A DNA stretch of 64,000 nt from Acanthosepion esculentum (Eukaryota; Mollusca; Cephalopoda; Sepiida; Sepiidae), in NCBI GenBank assembly GCA_964036315.1, contig CAXIWW010000817.1, forward strand, positions 7,785,501-7,849,500, given 5' to 3'. Below the pieces are notes generated by a model. The model was not told the origin of the DNA. It was given only the letters and a program-made list of their open reading frames with translations, and did not search any database. The position numbers and the translations under genes were made by a program. This document shows, piece by piece, positions 22,475 to 35,010 of this stretch. The stretch's first letter is position 1. Each line of letters begins with the position of its first letter.

Positions 22475-25400
22475 CTGCTTGTAATGCAATTGGCACAAAA
22501 AGCTAAGAGAATTGGGATTGCTGCAGCCTGAGATTGTTTGTAAGGCAGTTGTCACAATAGAACCAGGAGAATTCGGCTTGTTGCAGCCTGAGATTGCTTG
22601 TAAGGCAGTTACCACAAAAGAGCCAGGAGAAATCCGCACGTAGCCGCCTGGGATTGCTTTTAGGGCAATTGGCACAAAAAGTTAGGAGAACAGTCCTAAC
22701 AAAAGACACAAAAGAGCCAGGAGATGTCGATTTGTAGCGATCTGAGATTGCTTGTAAGGCAGTTTCACAATAGAGCCAGGCGTATTCGGCTTGTAGCCGC
22801 CTGAGATTGCTTGTAAGGCAGTTTCACAAAAGTGACAGGAGATGTCGTTTTGTAGCCGCCTGATATTACTTGTAAGGCAGTTTCACAAAAGAGCCAAGAT
22901 AAGTCGGCTTGTAATGAAGTTGCCACAAAAGGGCCAGGAGAAATCGGCTCGTAGCATCCTGGGATTGCATGTAAGGCAGATGCCACAATGAAAGAGGAGA
23001 AATCGCTTCGTAGCAGCCTGGGATTTCTTGTAAGGCAATTATCACAACAATTTAGGAGAATTAGACTAGCGGCAGCCTGAGATTGCTTGTAAGGCAGTTG
23101 TCACAAAAGCGCCAGTAGAATTCGGCTTGTAGCAGCCTGAGATTACTTGTAAGGCAGTTTTCACATAAGAGCCAAGAGAAGTCGGCTCGTAGCCGCATGA
23201 CATTGCTTGTAAGGCAGTTGTCACAAAAGCGCCAGGAGAATTCGGCTTGAAGCAGCATGAGATTTCTTGTAAGGCAATTGGCACAAAATAGCCAGGAGAA
23301 TTGGGATTGCTGCTGCCAGAGATTGCTTTTAAGGCAGTTGTCACAATAGAACCAAAAGAATTCGGCTTATAGCATCCTGAGATTGCTTGTAAGGCAGTTG
23401 TCACAAAAGAGACAGGAGATGTCGTTTTGTAGCAGCCTGATATTATTTGAAAGGCAGTTTTCACAAAAGAGCCAAGAGAAATCGGCTCGTAGCCGCCTGG
23501 GATTGCTTGTAAGGCAATTCGCACAAAAAGGAGAATTCATATTGCTGCAGCCTGAGAATGCTTGTAAGGCAGATGCCACAAATGAGCCAGGAGAAATCGG
23601 TTCGTAGCAGCCTGGGATTGCTGTAAGGCAATTGGCACAAAAAGTCAGGAGAATTTTACTAGCAACAGCTTGAGATTGCTTGTAAGACAGTTTTCAAAAA
23701 GAGTCAGGATATGTCGTTTTGTAGCGGCCTGAGATTGCTTGTAAGGCAGTTTCACAAAGAGCCAGGAGAATTCCGCTTGCAGCAACCTGAGATTGCTTGT
23801 AAAGCAGTTGCCACAAATGAGCCAGGAGAATTCGGCTCGTAGCCGCGTGGAATTGCTTGTAAGGCAATTGGCACAAAAAGCTAGGAGTATTGGGATTGCT
23901 GCAGCCTGAGATTGCTTGTAAGGCAGTTGTCACAATAGAACCAGGAGAATTCGGCTTGTAGTAGCCTGAGATTGCTTGTAAGGCAGTTACCGCAAAAGAG
24001 CCAGAAGAAATCGGCACGTAGCCGCCTGGGATTGCTTTTTCGGCAATTGGCACAAAAAGTCAGGAGAACAGTCCTGGCGGCAGACTGAGATTGTTTGTAA
24101 GGCAGTTGCCACAAAGAGCCAGGAGATGTCGATTTGTAGCAGCCTGGGATTGCTTGTAAGGCAATTTGCACAAAAGATCCAGGAGAATTCGTCTTGCAGC
24201 AGCCTGAGATTGCTTGTAAGGCTGTTGTCACAAAAGAGTCAGGAGATGTCGATTTGTAGCGGCCTGAGATTGCTTGCAAGGCAGTTTCACAAAAGAGCCA
24301 GGCGTATTCTGCTTGTAGCAGCCTGAGATTTCTTGTAAGGCAGTTTCACAAAAGAGCCAGGCGTATTCGTCTTGTAGCAGGCTGAGATTGATTGTAAGGC
24401 ATTTTTAAAAATAGAGACAGGAGATGTCGTTTTGTAGCAGCCTGAGATTTCTCTTAAAGCAGTTTTCACAAAAGCGACAAGAGAAGTCGGCTCGTAGACG
24501 CCTGGGATTGCTTGTAAGGCAATTTGCGCAAAAGAGCCAGGAGAATTCCGCATGCATCAGCCAGAGATTGCTTGTAAGGCAGTTGCCACAAAAGAGCCAG
24601 GAGATGTCGATTTGTAGCGGCCTGGGATTGCTTGTAAGGCAATTTGCACAAAAGATCCAGGAGAATTCGTCTTGCAGCAGCCTGAGATTGCTTGTAAGGC
24701 TGTTGTCACAAAAGAGACAGGAGATGTCGATTTGTAGCGGCCTGAGATTGCTTGCAAGGCAGTTTCACAAAAGAGCCAGGCGTATTCTGCTTGTAGCAGC
24801 CTGAGATTTCTTGTAAGGCAGTTTCACAAAAGAGCCAGGCGTATTCGTCTTGTAGCAGGCTGAGATTGATTGTAAGGCATTTTTAAAAAAAGAGACAGGA
24901 GATGTCGTTTTGTAGCAGCCTGAGATTTCTCTTAAAGCAGTTTTCACAAAAGGGACAAGAGAAGTCGGCTCGTAGACGCCTGGGATTGCTTGTAAGGCAA
25001 TTTGCGCAAAAGAGCCAGGAGAATTCCGCATGCAGCAACCTGAGATTGCTTGTAAAGCAGTTGCCACAAATGAGCCAGGAGAATTCGGCTCGTAGCCGCG
25101 TGGAATTGCTTGTAAGGCAATTGGCACAAAAAGCTAGGAGTATTGGGATTGCTGCAGCCTGAGATTGCTTGTAAGGCAGTTGTCACAATAGAACCAGGAG
25201 AATTCGGCTTGTAGTAGCCTGAGATTGCTTGTAAGGCAGTTACCGCAAAAGAGCCAGAAGAAATCGGCACGTAGCCGCCTGGGATTGCTTTTTCGGCAAT
25301 TGGCACAAAAAGTCAGGAGAACAGTCCTGGCGGCAGACTGAGATTGTTTGTAAGGCAGTTGCCACAAAGAGCCAGGAGATGTCGATTTGTAGCAGCCTGG

Positions 25401-27010
25401 GATTGCTTGTAAGGCAATTTGCACAAAAGATCCAGGAGAATTCGTCTTGCAGCAGCCTGAGATTGCTTGTAAGGCTGTTGTCACAAAAGAGTCAGGAGAT
25501 GTCGATTTGTAGCGGCCTGAGATTGCTTGCAAGGCAGTTTCACAAAAGAGCCAGGCGTATTCTGCTTGTAGCAGCCTGAGATTTCTTGTAAGGCAGTTTC
25601 ACAAAAGAGCCAGGCGTATTCGTCTTGTAGCAGGCTGAGATTGATTGTAAGGCATTTTTAAAAATAGAGACAGGAGATGTCGTTTTGTAGCAGCCTGAGA
25701 TTTCTCTTAAAGCAGTTTTCACAAAAGCGACAAGAGAAGTCGGCTCGTAGACGCCTGGGATTGCTTGTAAGGCAATTTGCGCAAAAGAGCCAGGAGAATT
25801 CCGCATGCATCAGCCAGAGATTGCTTGTAAGGCAGTTGCCACAAAAGAGCCAGGAGATGTCGATTTGTAGCGGCCTGGGATTGCTTGTAAGGCAATTTGC
25901 ACAAAAGATCCAGGAGAATTCGTCTTGCAGCAGCCTGAGATTGCTTGTAAGGCTGTTGTCACAAAAGAGACAGGAGATGTCGATTTGTAGCGGCCTGAGA
26001 TTGCTTGCAAGGCAGTTTCACAAAAGAGCCAGGCGTATTCTGCTTGTAGCAGCCTGAGATTTCTTGTAAGGCAGTTTCACAAAAGAGCCAGGCGTATTCG
26101 TCTTGTAGCAGGCTGAGATTGATTGTAAGGCATTTTTAAAAAAAGAGACAGGAGATGTCGTTTTGTAGCAGCCTGAGATTTCTCTTAAAGCAGTTTTCAC
26201 AAAAGGGACAAGAGAAGTCGGCTCGTAGACGCCTGGGATTGCTTGTAAGGCAATTTGCGCAAAAGAGCCAGGAGAATTCCGCATGCATCAGCCAGAGATT
26301 GCTTGTAAGGCAGTTGCCACAAATGAGCCAGGAGAAATCGGCTTGTAGCCGCCTGGGATTGCTTGTAAGGCAATTGGCACAAAAAGCTAGTAGAACTGGG
26401 ATTGCTGCAGCCTGAGATTACTTGTAAGGCTGTTGTAACAATAGAACCAGGAGAATTCGGCTTGTAGCAGCCTGAGATTGCTTGTAAGGCAGTTACCACA
26501 AAAGAGCCAGGAGAAATCGGCACGTAGACGCCTGGGATTGCTTTTAAGTCAATTGGCATAAAAAGTCAGGAGAACTGTCCTGGCGGCAGTCTGAAATTGC
26601 TTGTAAGGCAGTTGTCACAAAAGCGCCAGAAGAATTCGGCTTGTAGCAGCCTGAGATTACTTGTAAGGCAGTTTTCACATAAGAGCCAAGAGAAGTCGGC
26701 TCGTAGCCGCATGACATTGCTTGTAAGGCAGTTGTCACAAAAGCGCCAGGAGAATTCGGCTTGAAGCAGCATGAGATTTCTTGTAAGGCAGTTGCCACAA
26801 AAGAGCCAGGAGATGTCGATTTGTATCAGCCTGGGATTGCTTGTAAGGCAATTTGCACGAAAGAGCCGGGAGAATTCGTCTGGCAGCAGCCTGAGATTGC
26901 TTGTAAGGCAGTTGTCACAAAAGAGACAGGAGATGTCGACTTGTAGCGGCCTGAGATTGCTTGCAAGGCATTTTGACAAAAGAGCCAGGCGTATTCGGCT
27001 TGTAGCAGCT
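22475..27010 (+). repeat. Satellite family B array, block 2
   Basis: After the switch CCGCTAGT|CTGCTTGTAATGC the monomers return to plus orientation. The block is mostly regular 60-bp units, with one truncated region near 22690-22720 (GTTAGGAGAACAGTCC). It contains the nested 1,253/478-bp duplications listed separately. It ends at TTGTAGCAGCT, where the A motif TGTCTCCTGGGTGGGG begins. A minus-strand open frame enters from the A block and ends near 26566, which shows that the frames ignore family boundaries. No gene is visible. Confidence 0.95.
23779..26284 (+). repeat. 1,253-bp tandem duplication with nested 478-bp duplication
   Basis: Copies 23779-25031 and 25032-26284 match at an offset of 1,253 bp. 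The mark GCAGCAACCTGAGATTGC starts each copy. Inside each, a 478-bp unit is itself doubled: GTCGATTTGTAGC lies at 24128 and 24606 in the first copy and at 25381 and 25859 in the second. The inner copies differ at only a few places, for example AAAAATAGAGACAG against AAAAAAAGAGACAG and AAAAGCGACAAGAG against AAAAGGGACAAGAG. Those differences are repeated in both outer copies. The 478-bp event therefore came first and the 1,253-bp event second. Confidence 0.88.
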
Positions 27011-27880
27011 TGTCTCCTGGGTGGGGGGTCGTACGCATGGGACTTTCTGGGACTGGGGGTCGTTTGCTTGGGCCTTTCTGGGTCTGTCTCCTGGGTGGGG
27101 GGTCGTCTGAGTGGGACTTTCTGGGCTGGGGGTCGTCTGCGTGGGACATTCTGGTACTGTCTCCTGGGACGGGGCTCGTTTGCATGGGACTTTCTTGGAC
27201 TGGAGGTCGTCTGCGTGGGACTTTCTTGGACAGTCTCCTGGGTGGGGGCTCCTCTGCATGGGATTTTCTGGGACTGGGGGTCGTCTGAGTCTGACTTTCT
27301 GGGATTGTCTCCTGGGTGGGGGTCGTCTGTTTGGGACTTTCTGGGACTGTCTCCTGGGTGGGGGATCGTCTGCGTGGGACTTTCTGGGACTGGGGGTCGT
27401 CTGCGTGGGACTTTCTGGGAGTGTCTCCTGGGTGGGGGATCGTCTGCGTGTGACATTCTGGGACTGTCTCCTGGGTGGGTGTTCGTCTGCGTTGGATTTT
27501 CTTGGACTGGGGGTCGTCTGCGTGGGACTTTCTGGGACTGTCTCCTGGGTGGGGGTCGTCTGCATGGGACTTCCTGGGACGGGGGGCCGTCTGCGTGGGA
27601 CTTTATGGGACTGTCTCCTGGGTGGGTGTCGTCTGCGTGGGATTTTTGGGACTGTCTCCTTGGTGAGGGTCGTCTGGGTGGGACTTTCTTGGACTGGGGG
27701 CTCGTCTGCGTGGGACATTCTGGGACTGTCTCCTGGGTGGGGGGTCGTCTGCGTGGGACTTTCTGGGACTGTCTCCTGGGTGGGTGTTCTTCTGCGTGGA
27801 ACTTTCTGGGACTGGGGGTCGTCTGTGTGGGTCTTGCTTGGACTGTCTCCTGTCTGGGGGTCGTCTGCGTGGGACTTTCT

Positions 27881-30800
27881 TCGACTGGGGCTCGTCTGCG
27901 TTGGACTTTCTGGGACTGTCTCCTGGGTGGGGGTCGTCTGCTTGGGATATCTGGGACTGTCTCCTGGGTGGGGTGTCGTCGGCATGGGACTTTCTGTGAC
28001 TCGGGGTCGTCTGCGTGGGTCTTTCTTGGACTCTCTCCTGGGTGGGCGGTCTTCTGCGTGGGACTTTCTGGGACTGTCTCCTGGGTGGGGAGTCGTCTGC
28101 GTGGGACTTTCTGTGACTGGTGGTCGTCTGCGTGGGTCTTTCTGGGACTGTCTCCTGGGAGGTGTTTCGTCTGCGTGGGACTTTCTGGGACTGTCTCCTT
28201 GGTGGGGGGGTGTCGTCTGCGTGGGACTTTCTGGGACTGTCTCCTGGGTGGGGGGTCGTCTGCATGGGACTTTCTGGGACTGTCTCCTGGGAGGTGTTTA
28301 TTCTGCGTGGGACTTTCTGGGGATGTCTCCTTGGTGGGGGGGTCGTCTGCATGGGTCTTTCTGGGACAGTCTCCTGGGTGCGGTGTCGTCTGCGTGGGAC
28401 TTTGTGGGACTGGGGGTCTTCTGCGTTGGAATTTCTGGGACTGGGGGTTGTCTGCGTGGGTCCTTCTGGGCCTCTCTCCTGGGTGGGTTGTCGTCTGCGT
28501 GGGACTTTCTGGGACTCTTTCCTTGGTGGGGACTCGTCTGCGTGTGACTTTCTGGGACAGTGGTTCGTCACGCGTGGGTCTGTCTGGGACCGTCTCCTGG
28601 GTGGGGGTCGTCTGCATGGGACTTCCTGGGACGGGGGGTCGTCTGCGTGGGACTTGATGGGACTGTCTCCTGGGTGGGTGTCGTCTGCGTGGGACTTTCT
28701 GGGACTGTCTCCTTGGTGACAGTCGTCTGGGTGGGACTTTCTTGGACTGGGGGCTCGTCTGCGTGGGACATTCTGGGACTGTCTCCTGGGTGGGGGGTCG
28801 TCTGCGTGGGACTTTCTGGGACTGTCTCCTGGGTGGGTGTGCTTCTGCGTGGCACTTTCTGTGACTGGGGGTCGTCTGCGTGGGTCTTGCTGGGACTGTC
28901 TCCTGTCTGGGGGTCGTCTGCGTGGGACTTTCTTCGACTGGGGCTCGTCTGCGTTGGACTTTCTGGGACTGTCTCCTGGGTGGGGGTCGTCTGCTTGGGA
29001 TATCTGGGACTGTCTCCTGGGTGGGGTGTCGTCGGCATGGGACTTTCTGTGACTCGGGGTCGTCTGCGTGGGTCTTTCTTGGACTCTCTCCTGGGTGGGC
29101 GGTCTTCTGCGTGGGACTTTCTGGGACTGTCTCCTGGGTGTGGAGTCGTCTGCGTGGGACTTTCTGGGACTGGGGGTCGTCTGCGTCGGTCTTTCTGGGA
29201 CTGTCTCCTGGGAGGTGTTTCGTCTGCGTGGGACTTTCTGGGGCTGTCTCCTTGGTGGGGGTGTCGTCTGCATGGGTCTTTCTGGGACAGTCTCCTGGGT
29301 GCGGTGTCGTCTGCGTGGGACTTTGTGGGACTGGGGGTCGTCTGCGTTGGAATTTCTGGGACTGGGGGTCGTCTGCGTGGGTCCTTCTGGGACTCTCTCC
29401 TGGGTGGGTGGTCGTCTGCGTGGGACTTTCTGGGTCTCTTTCCTTAGTGGGGACTCGTATGCGTGGGACTTTCTGGGACAGTGGTTCGTCTGCGTGGGTC
29501 TGTCTGGGACAGTCTCCTGGGTGCGGTGTCGTCTGCGTGGGACTTTGTGGGACTGGGGGTTGTCTGCGTGGGACGTTCTGGGACTGGGGGTCGTCTGCGT
29601 GGGACTTTCTGGGACTGTCTCCTGAGTGGGGGGGTCGTCTTTTTGGGACTTTCTGGGACTGGCTCCTGGGTGGGGGGCACGTATGCGTGGGATTTTCTGT
29701 GACTGGGGGTCGTCTGCGTGGGACTTTCTGGGACTGTCTCCTGGGTGGGGTGCCGTCTAAGTGGGACTTTCTGGGACTGGGGTCGTCTGCGAGGGACTTT
29801 CTGGGACTGTTTCCTGGGTGGGGACTCGTCTGCGTGGGACTTTCTGGGACAGTGGGTCGTCTGCGTGGGTCTGTCTCGGACAGTCTCCTGCGTGCGGTGT
29901 CGTCTGCGTGGGACTTTCTGGGACTGGGGTTTGTCTGCGTGGGACTTTCTTCGACTGGGGCTCGTCTGCGTTGGACTTTCTGGGACTGTCTCCTGGGTGG
30001 GGGTCGTCTGCTTGGGATATCTGGGACTGTCTTCTTGGTGGGGTGTCGTCGGCATGGGACTTTCTGTGACTCGGGGTCGTCTGCGTGGGTCTTTCTTGGA
30101 CTCTCTCCTGGGTGGGCGGTCTTCTGCGTGGGACTTTCTGGGACTGTCTCCTGGGTGTGGAGTCGTCTGCGTGGGACTTTCTGGGACTGGGGGTCGTCTG
30201 CGTCGGTCTTTCTGGGACTGTCTCCTGGGAGGTGTTTCGTCTGCGTGGGACTTTCTGGGGCTGTCTCCTTGGTGGGGGGGTCGTCTGCATGGGTCTTTCT
30301 GGGACAGTCTCCTGGGTGCGGTGTCGTCTGCGTGGGACTTTGTGGGACTGGGGGTCGTCTGCGTTGGAATTTCTGGGACTGGGGGTCGTCTGCGTGGGTC
30401 CTTCTGGGACTCTCTCCTGGGTGGGTGGTCGTCTGCGTGGGACTTTCTGGGACTCTTTCCTTAGTGGGGACTCGTATGCGTGGGACTTTCTGGGACAGTG
30501 GTTCGTCTGCGTGGGTCTGTCTGGGACAGTCTCCTGGGTGCGGTGTCGTCTGCGTGGGACTTTGTGTGACTGGGGGTTGTCTGCGTGGGACGTTCTGGGA
30601 CTGGGGGTCGTCTGCGTGGGACTTTCTGGGACTGTCTCCTGAGTGGGGGGGTCGTCTTTTTGGGACTTTCTGGGACTGGCTCCTGGGTGGGGGGCACGTA
30701 TGCGTGGGATTTTCTGTGACTGGGGGTCGTCTGCGTGGGACTTTCTGGGACTGTCTCCTGGGTGGGGGGCCGTCTAAGTGGGACTTTCTGGGACTGGGGT

Positions 30801-31984
30801 CGTCTGCGAGGGACTTTCTGGGACTGTTTCCTGGGTGGGGACTCGTCTGCGTGGGACTTTCTGGGACAGTGGGTCGTCTGCGTGGGTCTGTCTCGGACAG
30901 TCTCCTGCGTGCGGTGTCGTCTGCGTGGGACTTTCTGGGACTGGGGTTTGTCTGCGTGGGACTTTCTTCGACTGGGGCTCGTCTGCGTTGGACTTTCTGG
31001 AACTGTCTCCTGGGTGGGGGTCGTCTGCTTGGGATATCTGGGACTGTCTTCTTGGTGGGGTGTCGTCGGCATGGGACTTTCTGTGACTCGGGTTCGTCTG
31101 CGTGGGTCTTTCTTGGACTCTCTCCTGGGTGGGCGTTCTTCTGCGTGGGACTTTCTGGGACTGTCTCCTGGGTGCGGAGTCGTCTGCGTGGGACTTTCTG
31201 GGAATGGGGGTCGTCTGCGTCGGTCTTTCTGGGACTGTCTCCTGGGAGGTGTTTCGTCTGCGTGGGACTTTCTGGGGCTGTCTCCTTGGTGGGGGGTTCG
31301 TCTGCATGGGTCTTTCTGGGACAGTCTCCTGGGTGCGGTGTCGTCTGCGTGGGACTTTGTGGGACTGGGGGTCGTCTGCGTTGGAATTTCTGGGACTGGG
31401 GGTCGTCTGCGTGGGTCCTTCTGGGACTCTCTCCTGGGTGGGTGGTCGTCTGCGTGGGACTTTCTGGGACTCTTTCCTTAGTGGGGACTCGTCTGCGTGG
31501 GACTTTCTGGGACAGTGGTTCGTCTGCGTGGGTCTGTCTGGGACAGTCTCCTGGGTGCGGTGTCGTCTGCGTGGGACTTTGTGGGACTGGGGGTTGTCTG
31601 CGTGGGACGTTCTGGGACTGGGGGTCGTCTGCGTGGGACTTTCTGGGACTGTCTCCTGGGTGGGGGGTCGTCTGCGTGGGACTTTCTGGGACTGTCTCCT
31701 GGGTGGGGGGCACGTATGCGTGGGATTTTCTGTGACTGGGGGTCGTCTGCGTGGGACTTTCTGGGACTGTCTCCTGGGTGGGGGGCCGTCTTCGTGGGAC
31801 TTTCTGGGACTGGGGTCGTCTGCGTGGGACTTTCTGGGACTGTTTCCTGGGTGGGGACTCCTCTGCGTGGGACTTTCTGGGACAGTGGGTCGTCTGCGTG
31901 GGTCTGTCTCGGACAGTCTCCTGGGTGCGGTGTCGTCTGCGTGGGACTTTCTGGGACTGGGGGTTGTCTGCGTGGGACTTTCTC
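27881..31984 (+). repeat. About 1.02-kb higher-order repeat in family A, four consecutive units
   Basis: The mark TCGACTGGGGCTCGTCTGCG starts at 27881, 28934, 29951 and 30968, giving spacings of 1,053, 1,017 and 1,017 bp. A second mark, GTGTCGTCGGCATGGGAC, follows at 27973, 29026, 30043 and 31060 with the same spacings. The units at 28934, 29951 and 30968 look nearly identical. The first unit is about 36 bp longer and more diverged. Each unit holds roughly 25-30 A monomers. The same frames and translations recur at this spacing on both strands. Confidence 0.88.
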
Positions 31985-34900
31985 GGACTGGGGGTCGTCT
32001 GCGTGGGACTTTCTGGGACTGTCTCCTGGGTGGGGGGTCGTCTTTTTGGAACTTTCTGGGACTGGCTCCTGGGTGGGGGGCCGTCTGCGTGGGACTTTTT
32101 GGGACTGGGGTCGTCTGCGTGGGACTTTCTGGGACTGGGGGCCTTCTGCGTGGGACTTTCTGGGAGTGGGGGTCGTCTGCGTGCGACTTTCTGGGACTGT
32201 CTCCTGGGTGGGGGGTCGTCTGTTTTGTACTTTCTGACAACTGTCTCCTGTGTGTTGTGTCGTCTGCGTGGGACTTTCTGGGACTGGGGGTCTTCTGCGT
32301 GTGACTTTCTGTGAATGTGGGTCGTCTACGTGGGACATTCTGGGACTGTCTCCGGTGTGGGGGTCGTCTGCGTGGGACTTTCTGGGACTGTCTCCTGGGT
32401 GGGGGTCATCTGCATGGGACTTTCTGGGACTGGGGGTCGTCTGCGTGGGACTTTCTGGCACTGTCTCCTGGGTGGGGGGTCGTCTGTTTGTGACTTTCTG
32501 AGAACTGTCTCCTGTGTGGTGTGTCGTCTGCGTGGGATTTTCTGGGACTGGGGTCTTCTGCGTGTGACTTTGTCGGACTGGGGGTCGTCTGCGTGGGACT
32601 TTCTGGGACTGGGGGCCGTCTGCGTGGGACTTTCTGGGACTGTCTCCTTGGACTGTGGGTCGTCTGCGTTGGACTTCCTGGGACTGGGGGTCGTCTGCGT
32701 TGGACTTTCTCGGAATGGGTGTCGTCTGCGTGGGACTTTCTGGGACTGTCTCCTGGTTGGGGGGTCGTCTGCGTGGGACTTTCTGCGACTGTCTCCTGGG
32801 TGGGGGTCGTCTTCATGCGACTTCCTGGGACTGGGGGTCTTCTGCGTGAGACTTTCTGGGACTGTCTCCTGGGTGCAGGGTCGTCTGCGTGGGATATCTG
32901 GGACTGTCACCTGGGTGGTGGGTCCTCTGCATGTGACTCTCTGGGACTGGGGATCGTCTGCGTGGGACTTTCTGGGACTGTCTCCTGGGTGGGGGCTCGT
33001 CCGCGTGGGACTATCTGGGACTGTCTCCTGGGTGGGGTGTCGTCGGCATGGGACTTTCTGTGACTCGGGGTCGTCTACGTGGGTCTTTCTTGGACTCTCT
33101 CCTGGGTGGGCGTTCTTCTGCGTGGGACTTTCTGGGACTGTCTCCTGGGTGCGGAGTCGTCTGCGTGGGACTTTCTGGGACTGGGGGTCGTCTGCGTCGG
33201 TCTTTCTGGGACTGTCTCCTGGGAGGTGTTTCGTCTGCGTGGGACTTTCTGGGGCTGTCTCCTTGGTGGGGGGGTCGTCTGCATGGGTCTTTCTGGGACA
33301 GTCTCCTGGGTGTGGTGTCGTCTGCGTGGGACTTTGTGGGACTGGGGGTCGTCTGCGTTGGAATTTCTGGGACTGGGGGTCGTCTGCGTGGGTCCTTCTG
33401 GGACTCTCTCCTGGGTGGGTGGTCGTCTGCGTGGGACTTTCTGGGACTCTTTCCTTAGTGGGGACTCGTCTGCGTGGGACTTTCTGGGACAGTGGTTCGT
33501 CTGCGTGGGTCTGTCTGGGACAGTCTCCTGGGTGCGGTGTCGTCTGCGTAGGACTTTGTGGGACTGGGGGTTGTCTGCGTGGGACGTTCTGGGACTGCGG
33601 GTCGTCTGCGTGGGACTTTCTGGGACTGTCTCCTGGGTGGGGGGTCGTCTTTTTGGGACTTTCTGGGACTGGCTCCTGGGTGGGGGGCACGTATGCGTGG
33701 GATTTTCTGTGACTGGGGGTCGTCTGCGTGGGACTTTCTGGGACTGTCTCCTGGGTGGGGGGCCGTCTTCGTGGGACTTTCTGGGACTGGGGTCGTCTGC
33801 GTGGGACTTTCTGGGACTGTTTCCTGGGTGGGGACTCGTCTGCGTGGGACTTTCTGGGACAGTGGGTCGTCTGCGTGGGTCTGTCTCGGACAGTCTCCTG
33901 GGTGCGGTGTCGTCTGCGTGGGACTTTCTGGGACTGGGGGTTGTCTGCGTGGGACTTTCTCGGACTGGGGGTCGTCTGCGTGGGACTTTCTGGGACTGTC
34001 TCCTGGGTGGGGGGTCGTCTTTTTGGAACTTTCTGGGACTGGCTCCTGGGTGGGGGGCACCTCTGCGTGGGATTTTCTGTGACTGGGGGTCGTCTGCGTG
34101 GGACTTTCTGGGACTGTCTCCTGGTTTGGGGCCCGTCTGCGTGGGACTTTCTGGGACTGGGGGTTGTCTGCGTGGGACTTTCTCGGACTGGGGGTCTTCT
34201 GCGTGGGACTTTCTGGGACTGTCTCCTGGGTGGGGGGTCGTCTTTTTGGAACTTTCTGGGACTGGCTCCTGGGTGGGGGCACCTCTGCGTGGGATTTTAT
34301 GTGACTGGGGGTCGTCTGCGTGGGACATTCTGGGACTGTCTCCTGGGTGGGGGGCCGTCTGCGTGGGACTTTTTGGGACTGGGGTCGTCTGCGTGGGACT
34401 TTCTGGGACTGGGGGCCTTCTGCGTGGGACTTTCTGGGAGTGGGGGTCGTCTGCGTGCGACTTTCTGGGACTGTCTCCTGGGTGGGGGGTCGTCTGTTTT
34501 GTACTTTCTGACAACTGTCTCCTGTGTGTTGTGTCGTCTGCGTAGGACTTTCTGGGACTGGGGGTCTTCTGCGTGTGACTTTCTGTGAATGTGGGTCGTC
34601 TACGTGGGACATTCTGGGACTGTCTCCTGGGTGGGGGGTCATTTGCATGGGACTTTCTGGGACTGGGGGTCGTCTGTGTGGGACTTTCTGGCACTGTCTC
34701 CTGGGTGTGGGGTCGTCTGTTTGGGACTTTCTGAGAACTGTCTCCTGTGTGGTTTGTCGTCTGCGTGGGACTTTCTGGGACTGGGGTTCGTCTGCGTGGG
34801 ACTTTCTGGGACTGTCTCCATGGTGGGGGGTCGTCTGCGTGGGACTTTCTGGGACTGGGGGTCTTCTGCGTGGGACTTTATGGGACTGTCTCCTGGGTGG

Positions 34901-35010
34901 GGGGTCGTCTGCGTGGGAATTTCTGGGATTAGGTGTCGTCTGCGTGGGACCTTCTGGGACTGGGGGTCGTCTGCGTGGGACTTTCTGGGACTGTCTTCTG
35001 GGTGGGGGTC
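31060..35010 (+). repeat. 1,977-bp tandem duplication at the right end of A block 2
   Basis: The mark GTGTCGTCGGCATGGGAC at 31060 recurs at 33037, an offset of 1,977 bp, and the monomers that follow agree for well over a kilobase, including GGCACGTATGCGTGGGATTT-type units and the GGGAGGTGTTTCGTCTGCG unit. Further right the match continues with a larger offset: the TGACAACTGTCTCCTGTGTG run near 32235 matches one near 34509, so about 300 bp of extra monomers lies in the second copy. The copies thus combine a recent duplication with later local expansion. Confidence 0.78.

Noticed and set aside
27011..27600. CRISPR-like array (short direct repeats of about 31 bp)
   Set aside because: There are no unique spacers: units abut or are separated by the same 12-bp extension, and units vary in sequence. 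The context is kilobases of eukaryotic satellite without cas genes.
26566..31713. A 1,715-codon minus-strand open frame, apparently a Pro/Arg-rich repetitive protein
   Set aside because: It spans two unrelated satellite families, overlaps long frames in other phases and on the opposite strand, and the A consensus has no stop triplets in six frames. Monomer lengths are not multiples of three, so no protein repeat is kept in phase.
28880..31735. A 951-codon plus-strand open frame rich in Gly, Trp, Leu and Cys
   Set aside because: It is a composition effect of the same stop-free repeat. The apparent residue pattern changes phase at each monomer, and equivalent frames exist in every A block.
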